This document shows positions 6,901 through 8,857 of a stretch of 8,857 bases of DNA, piece after piece (the first letter of the stretch is position 1; every line of letters starts with the position of its first letter). The DNA is taken from NCBI GenBank assembly GCA_937888895.1, contig CALASV010000225.1, positions 1-8,857 on the forward strand, in the 5' to 3' direction. Source of the stretch: an uncultured Clostridia bacterium. GTDB lineage: Bacteria; Bacillota; Clostridia; Lachnospirales; Lachnospiraceae. The position numbers were made by a program, and so were the translations under genes. The notes below the pieces were generated by a model. The model saw nothing but the letters and a program-made list of their open reading frames with translations. It did not search any database and was not told where the DNA came from.

Positions 6901-8857
6901 GATGCTTATAAAGCATTAAGTCTTGGTCCTGTTCAAAGAAGCAATCAAAATGGTGTTCGTCAAATATATGCTAAACATCGTAATGATGGTACATTATATG
7001 ATGTATATGGACAAGTAATTGGTAGTAATTTCACAGATGATGAAATAAAGACAATTCACGATATTGAGCAAGCTAAGTATTCCCCCGTAGAGGGAGATAT
7101 GACTCAATTTAGTGCTGATGGAACTCTTATTAAAAATGTTCCTCGTACTCCTATGCTTACTCAAGATTTTTGGATTAAACATTATATTGGTGATAATGAA
7201 AAGAATCCTGAAGTTGTTGCTTTAAAGAGAGAATTATTTACTAAAATTAATACTATAATTTCTAAGGGTATAAATAAAGATAAATATAGCCAAAATAGAG
7301 GTGTTGTTGAAGCAAGACGACTTTTTGATAATTGTACTCAAGAAGAACTTGAAGACCTTGCTGATTACTATCGTCAGTTAAGACTTCTTACTTCTGGTAG
7401 AAAGGAAAAGAAAGGTCCAAAGCTATTTGATTATAAATATAATGAAGTTGAGTTTGCTAAACAACAAGCTATTTATAAAACTCTTAATCGTACTGAGAAA
7501 AACCTTTTCCAAGAGATTTTCTGTGAATGTGATGCTACTGGTGCATTAGTAACTGATGATGATGGTAAAGCTGTTCCTAACGGATTTATTTATGGATATG
7601 CAGAACTTAAACCTGAAGTTGCTAAAGCACATCCTGAATTCTTTGATACTAAAAGAGAGAATGCAAGAAAACTTATTGATGATAATATAGAATTTGTTAC
7701 TACTGAATATTATTCTGAAGCTCAAAACAAAAATGCCGCAGAAGCTCAACAGCTTTATCAAGAGGCTCTTGATTCTGGTAAAACTCCAAAAGAAGCTGCT
7801 CACATTCGTGATTCTCATATTGATTCTTGGTTTGATAATAACCATGTTTGGAATATGAGAGAAAGTAGATGGCAACCTATTCAAATTTGGACTGTTCGTA
7901 GAATAAAAGAGAATGGTACTTTACCTGGAACTTACGGATTTGAACCTATTGGAGATAATTTTGAGCGTGATGTTAAAGAAGATAAGAAAAACAATAATTA
8001 TTCTACATTCGGAAACAATTATAAACCTTCTACTGGTTCTTATAACAATTCTCAATATGGTCAATTGCTTTCTAATCCAGAGTCTAAAGAATATAAACTT
8101 TGGAATTACATTACTAATTTAATGAATCAAGCTGCTACTAATAATTCTAACAGAAGATTTATTGAACAAGGTTTTGCTCCTCGTCAATACAAAGCTGTAA
8201 CTGACACTGAATATTGGATAAAGCAAGGTCTTGCTGCTGTTGGATTGAATTTCAGAAATTATAATAATCAACATTGGACAGAAAATGTAGATTATGCTCA
8301 TGACCATGAAGTTAGTAATCCTATGATGGAAATTCTTAAAACTAAAGGTTATGAAGCTCCTGAAAAGATTCCTGCTCAAGAACCTGGACAATCTGATGAA
8401 GACTATCGTCAAATAGTTTCTGAAATAAATAAACGAAATAGAGAACGAGAGAAAACAAATCTTGAATTAGAAAAAGCTGTTCGTGATGAAAATTGGAATA
8501 CTGTATTTAGAAATTTTATTTATAAGTCTACTATTTATAGAGCAAGAGAAAAAGCTAAGAATTTAGCTTATATTACTATTGAAGATTTAAAATCTCGTAA
8601 AGCTTATTCTATTACTGGATTTGGTAATCTCAGTAGAACTCCTATGAGTACTGAAGGAAATCCTGATTATAATATGATTGACCAACAAAATACTCTTGGT
8701 ATATTCCAAAACTGGATTCGTAGAGTTATTTTTGGTGAATATAAAAAATTAGGTAAGCTTAATAAATATGCTGATACTCTTCAAAATATGGCTTCTGCTA
8801 AATATATGATGTTTAACTTATATGCTGGTATAAACAATGTTACAGTTGGATTATCCA
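31..8857 (+). CDS. crAss-like phage virion DNA-dependent RNA polymerase, giant polypeptide (3' end outside window)
   Basis: The protein is predicted to polymerise RNA on the phage's DNA after being packaged in the capsid and injected with it; that role comes from the known crAss-like family. What I see is an uninterrupted frame of 2,942 codons. It carries the metal-binding motif GSDFDID (residues 738-744), an upstream RIPT motif (701-704), and many blocks I recognise from crAss-like polymerases: NDAQSYITLEEF (313-324), NITRQLLPGYHG (624-635), LKAFSVNRDTF (905-915), NNRNVVG (972-978) and RPDSFGAK (1165-1172). There is no signal peptide or obvious membrane segment. I count only eight cysteines and no CXXC zinc pair. 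The ATG at 31 is chosen because a strong ribosome binding site precedes it and the frame is closed just upstream; the next in-frame ATG is residue 108. The C-terminus is cut by the window edge. The polymerase identity is secure; the exact subfamily and total length are not. Confidence 0.93.
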   Translation, partial: MKAEIYYCDGHGQEVLHYNGSIVKDGKLTGQEFLFKKLFNVGFDANSAIYKLLGIYDAKDSSFSKSFFKVRKDGRLQINFRDNDIFRLVDANGKKGIITVGNDFDSSMNQTISEGIDNIVSDWLDTYMTYISNSRSQFETILDAADNLDFTDYMLNTTLAYMMYDSIFEGSSKFYKDPKTFLKRAKETQMGGTSFAAFDFNQYIGNNIETVKDINGEDAVISIKDRGGNELIQTIPTYTGNGISNNPFVLRTGFRAITVKNTKSKYKEVKRVWETVYKSALKGVKNEESARKIADQIAAGYGYGEKGATTKVNDAQSYITLEEFIRRKFADGTLEEYMPLLQQLLDPNIKPEDIDYELVAKKIQPQKNVYYDLQFDPITGKHYPRQIKNAEFVLIPKLLEKRYEENDDKGHKKGELLPMEEQSSLYQLYHMMKENDIAQVNTVETSKAANKNVLTYWDNDGKANMDLLKSSLKGDVVETYYYKNLYKQQDVVDHIGDTENKAGIQLIKKIMDNASSYGKKVSDATDVIQAAMAANIKHSYNELIRELGWKTNEAGDIVNKDGSTLLKFDNFYKKCLEEFQRTGSDSNITDYLTPDKTGIPIMPEWMSVVATKLENIAQSVFNNNITRQLLPGYHGTQVTNVGYADDLKYHPVGENGNQYPVVEVRLPAYHPAIKALIKKYGKEEALRRLNEAGLTTHIGYRIPTEGKQSIAVIKVVDFLDEAYGSTIIVANEWVTQTGSDFDIDSIYSVIYELEFDGENVKKIEYDLTDSEEATDKRFIYQLRKRVENNDEYLAAFNNIQEENNFDAFIELGKKVGLNYEEFASRPIMEQLTREQRNNVICDNMVAIMSDEAVMEEVYGRSNFDDITAAKNEMEEISGNTLKDASVYNPLDQLKFMQNAIDGRKLKAFSVNRDTFTSINNRVRTQLSQKDGIRVVYDSEYYDENIIAGAYDRYDKRDTNIIVEHRQFGWSNNNRNVVGRLITSYSSETTAHILDAIKEGALINETDYTFGTFKTLIDLGIDYRTAISWLMQPAISRLNAINNSTNSIYIGSKVNPVYQAVVDIYTELGFNDNTNKYPTYKEMFEKLKKDDDYQRILKDVFFEDENGKTAINGKALIKRLENEKKYKETGEPISRDDLIFDLITVRQFDTYNKLTDNIENVAQVLRPDSFGAKQIIRDTRTVIEKIDRYRKKDGNVLIAEDGRNIINAVYTEDNSRYEYLNAFYKYATLASVNINTKLFDTERGNFLLLTKEIETRIGKTLTDEQYQDAKKYLVHSVYQGIPLLYSPIRLDDSRFVTIDKEAIENGNVAYWDTETGRIYGLKETEKNNPDINFENPSKEDIDTFAKLTPAQKVLYIKTHFTDINYFNKLDVVKAFRNELTSKHYSYNRIFVADTTFDMDTLRQEFLNAFMNKNPLVRMTAIDLVKYSFVVEGFDFRKGSISKTIPNVVLYSDVQQGGMGIVSQAKESFQNLDVPGYEVQYFTDNFIRSHSYIIEKTSIKTKNKDTVLHNKLLKCYDKSNGLIAIPKVEAFEDLIDRVKQKRKTSNYVKLEHSAAGCRQTILYKVVDNLFLDKVYLIPINYLEEFENSEWSVNNANNRWQSYNYYISIIQEHITANQDIFELDENDKLVAISDNQDEINTLLEQRDMTLQEIAERKSEIPVYKFSSHPDEYKLINAYKQDKPAQNAQLSKFFNDIKEIIDENNSEIKTMVVENSSDVIEGLLALGKQRKSFYIPYEDTTVKVSIQRYYPNKIKQYQNKGLSAKELTNDIQFYSKRFGKIEDWQKFYSIEIEVDSSTLQNIEDNDARDSKYTSYDAAYNASFTGDENHTLSVLIAKDLKFQAIHDDEDAMHTLSSFSLNGIHASSVQSLNEKKTSVYAIANKYYKKAYDSLNAEMNNFTLSNGQVYKISDPELYKNLTPDDAQRLINLVLKAQNFGDSLREFTDFDVIGEDAETQQEVETLKNYVNSIRNSNLLKSAFDHIFNIYISKEYSRNPHIKVGLIDATTLFGDTSRFTAAISDIGHIPHKQIQMVVKAIGDSLSAAEYEGRQKVQDFDDWIKNNIGDNPNEVFNKIIDKDGRIIQPFTDKFIEDKIKFRDELREIAQTKGYGSREYIEKRLAYDKWLYKNTEQLIIPDYYRQNIEIRERALRLGGDRFIKYKEITTELNSVYRDTYNLTPAEQEERGKLIDALYELLNKETEDGKMKPASELNEIEAVEKYREDNAKLNQEYFVYNETEQFKKNLQYNLDIIKRYDAEHKTESIQQKLNNLEYRIAYNWIRSNTRYKLNKEAQKALEDAYKALSLGPVQRSNQNGVRQIYAKHRNDGTLYDVYGQVIGSNFTDDEIKTIHDIEQAKYSPVEGDMTQFSADGTLIKNVPRTPMLTQDFWIKHYIGDNEKNPEVVALKRELFTKINTIISKGINKDKYSQNRGVVEARRLFDNCTQEELEDLADYYRQLRLLTSGRKEKKGPKLFDYKYNEVEFAKQQAIYKTLNRTEKNLFQEIFCECDATGALVTDDDGKAVPNGFIYGYAELKPEVAKAHPEFFDTKRENARKLIDDNIEFVTTEYYSEAQNKNAAEAQQLYQEALDSGKTPKEAAHIRDSHIDSWFDNNHVWNMRESRWQPIQIWTVRRIKENGTLPGTYGFEPIGDNFERDVKEDKKNNNYSTFGNNYKPSTGSYNNSQYGQLLSNPESKEYKLWNYITNLMNQAATNNSNRRFIEQGFAPRQYKAVTDTEYWIKQGLAAVGLNFRNYNNQHWTENVDYAHDHEVSNPMMEILKTKGYEAPEKIPAQEPGQSDEDYRQIVSEINKRNREREKTNLELEKAVRDENWNTVFRNFIYKSTIYRAREKAKNLAYITIEDLKSRKAYSITGFGNLSRTPMSTEGNPDYNMIDQQNTLGIFQNWIRRVIFGEYKKLGKLNKYADTLQNMASAKYMMFNLYAGINNVTVGLS
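967..1800 (+). other. Protein region: probable beta-like half of the polymerase core (residues 313-590)
   Basis: This part begins with NDAQSYITLEEF (313-324) and continues through QPQKNVYYD (364-372). It includes DTENKAGIQLIKKI (497-510), whose Lys501 in an NK-A-G context is a candidate for one of the active-site lysines that the first double-psi barrel contributes in two-barrel polymerases (beta subunit GNKG; QDE-1 and YonO relatives). It lies about 240 residues ahead of the catalytic aspartates, as expected if the first barrel is here. The assignment rests on position and weak motif resemblance, so the barrel boundaries are approximate. Confidence 0.45.
1442..1451. repeat. Perfect 10-bp palindrome CCCTTAAGGG
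   Basis: CCCTTAAGGG reads identically on both strands and runs into a G5 tract (1449-1453). It lies inside the polymerase gene, encoding Ser-Leu-Lys-Gly (471-474). It is unusual for its GC content in this AT-rich DNA, but it has no loop, and no function is evident. Confidence 0.6.
1861..2310 (+). other. Protein region: catalytic double-psi beta-barrel with DxDxD motif (residues 611-760)
   Basis: This is the active-site domain. NITRQLLPGYHG (624-635) opens the barrel. YRIPTEGKQS (700-709) resembles the RxPT stretch of beta-prime whose arginine contacts the incoming nucleotide, and GSDFDIDSIY (738-747) supplies three aspartates (740, 742, 744; bases 2248-2262) that would hold the catalytic magnesium. 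Arg701 and Asp740 are 39 residues apart, close to the 35 residues between Arg425 and Asp460 in E. coli beta-prime. The motif is the crAss-like DFDID form rather than the cellular DFDGD form. All catalytic residues expected are present, so the enzyme should be active. Confidence 0.9.
2521..3135 (+). other. Protein region: conserved block after the catalytic motif, possible bridge-helix/trigger-loop equivalent (residues 831-1035)
   Basis: Three blocks familiar from crAss-like polymerases follow one another here: TREQRNNVICDNMVAIMSD (832-850), GRKLKAFSVNRDTF (902-915), and HRQFGWSNNNRNVVG (964-978) followed by SSETTAHILD (985-994), TFGTFK (1008-1013) and QPAIS (1031-1035). In beta-prime the bridge helix and trigger loop lie C-terminal to the DFDGD barrel. 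The NVVG...ITSYSSETTA pattern loosely recalls the trigger helix pattern VG..AAQSIGEPGTQ. That structural match is inference; the conservation within crAss-like proteins is from memory. Confidence 0.5.
3523..4830 (+). other. Protein region: crAss-like conserved blocks of unknown role (residues 1165-1600)
   Basis: Recognisable blocks are RPDSFGAK (1165-1172), LTPAQKVLYIKTHF (1346-1359), NPLVRMTAIDLVKYSFVVEG (1412-1431), LYKVV (1560-1564) and YLIPINYLEEFEN (1573-1585) followed by VNNANNRW (1590-1597). I associate these with the same giant phage polypeptides, downstream of the catalytic barrel. There is no second DxDxD motif, no Walker motif and no peptidase signature. They could form clamp, template-channel or product-channel elements of the enzyme, but nothing in the sequence proves that. 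Confidence 0.4.
5953..6210 (+). other. Protein region: YSRNP / SDIGHIPHKQIQ block (residues 1975-2060)
   Basis: A compact block with YSRNPHIKVG (1987-1996), TTLFGDTSRF (2001-2010) and SDIGHIPHKQIQMVVKAIGD (2015-2034). The spacing of Gly, Pro and aromatic residues suggests a folded domain, and similar blocks occur in crAss-like large proteins by my recollection. No enzymatic motif is visible. It sits between the polymerase-related blocks and the long charged helical part, so it may mark a domain border where related phages split the polypeptide into separate proteins. That is a guess. Confidence 0.3.
6241..6930 (+). other. Protein region: long charged helical segment (residues 2071-2300)
   Basis: This stretch is dense in Lys, Glu, Arg, Asp and Leu with few Gly or Pro, and runs such as EIREREALRL-like patterns (actual residues 2137-2146) and LTPAEQEERGKLIDALYELL (2171-2190) suggest extended helices or coiled coil. 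I cannot assign a heptad register with confidence by eye. A structural or oligomerisation role is plausible; no function is claimed. Confidence 0.35.
7981..8070 (+). other. Protein region: low-complexity Asn/Ser/Tyr/Gly linker (residues 2651-2680)
   Basis: The segment contains KKNNNYST (2652-2659), GNNYKPSTGSYNNSQYG (2661-2677) and little hydrophobic core material, unlike the flanking sequence. It is most likely a flexible interdomain linker. A second, charged and Pro/Gln-rich linker lies at about residues 2776-2790 (APEKIPAQEPGQSDE). Confidence 0.55.
8485..8857 (+). other. Protein region: last visible domain, truncated by the window edge (residues 2819-2942)
   Basis: After the linkers the protein resumes with a helical, Arg/Lys-rich part containing NWIRRVIFGEYKKL (2895-2908) and ASAKYMMFNLYAGINNVTVG (2921-2940). 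I recall a similar SxKYMMLNxxGGIxNV pattern in large crAss-like proteins. The frame remains open at the final base, so at least part of this domain lies to the right. Its role is unknown. Confidence 0.4.

Noticed and set aside
7490..7540. Cysteine pair FCEC (residues 2497-2500) as a zinc site
   Set aside because: The spacing is CXC with no partner cysteines or clustered histidines nearby, so zinc binding is not supported.
7913..8122. Plus-strand 69-codon frame
   Set aside because: It overlaps the polymerase gene in another frame, has no ribosome binding site, and its product is composition-driven Leu/Ile/Asn sequence.
31..8857. Intein or group I intron inside the polymerase gene
   Set aside because: Such insertions are known in crAss-like phages. 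Here the family-conserved blocks run on without a break, and I found no C-terminal intein signature (HN followed by Cys, Ser or Thr). The HN at residues 1507-1508 is followed by Lys.

Overview
The window reads as part of a tailed-phage genome of the crAss-like group (order Crassvirales): strongly AT-rich DNA with T- and A-ending codons, and a single enormous plus-strand gene that carries the sequence signatures of the crAss-like virion RNA polymerase. By my reading it is open from the ATG at 31 to the right edge. That gives 2,942 complete codons with no in-frame TAA, TAG or TGA and no stop reached, so the true protein is longer. The standard code is sufficient.

Layout: bases 1-30 are a short leader with in-frame stops and a textbook Shine-Dalgarno sequence (AAAGGAG). 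Residues 1-300 are an N-terminal region that includes a crAss-type FYKD...KR segment. Residues about 313-590 probably form the first (beta-like) half of the polymerase core. Residues 611-760 hold the catalytic beta-prime-like double-psi beta-barrel, with the GSDFDID metal-binding motif at 738-744 and an RIPT motif 39 residues upstream, mirroring the RxPT...NADFDGD layout of cellular beta-prime. Residues 831-1035 are a conserved block that may include trigger-loop or bridge-helix equivalents. Residues 1165-2060 contain further family-conserved blocks without known catalytic motifs. Residues 2071-2300 look helical and highly charged. A low-complexity Asn/Ser/Tyr/Gly stretch (2651-2680) and a charged linker precede the final partial domain.

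In this phage group the polymerase is packaged in the capsid, injected with the DNA, and transcribes early genes. The rest of the genome (capsid, tail, replication) lies outside the window, so how this gene works with its neighbours cannot be read here. There are no RNA genes, mobile elements or CRISPR arrays. The remaining non-gene observations are small: four GC-rich islands, three sharing a CCCC(C)GTA core on one strand or the other, and a perfect 10-bp palindrome in AT-rich coding DNA.
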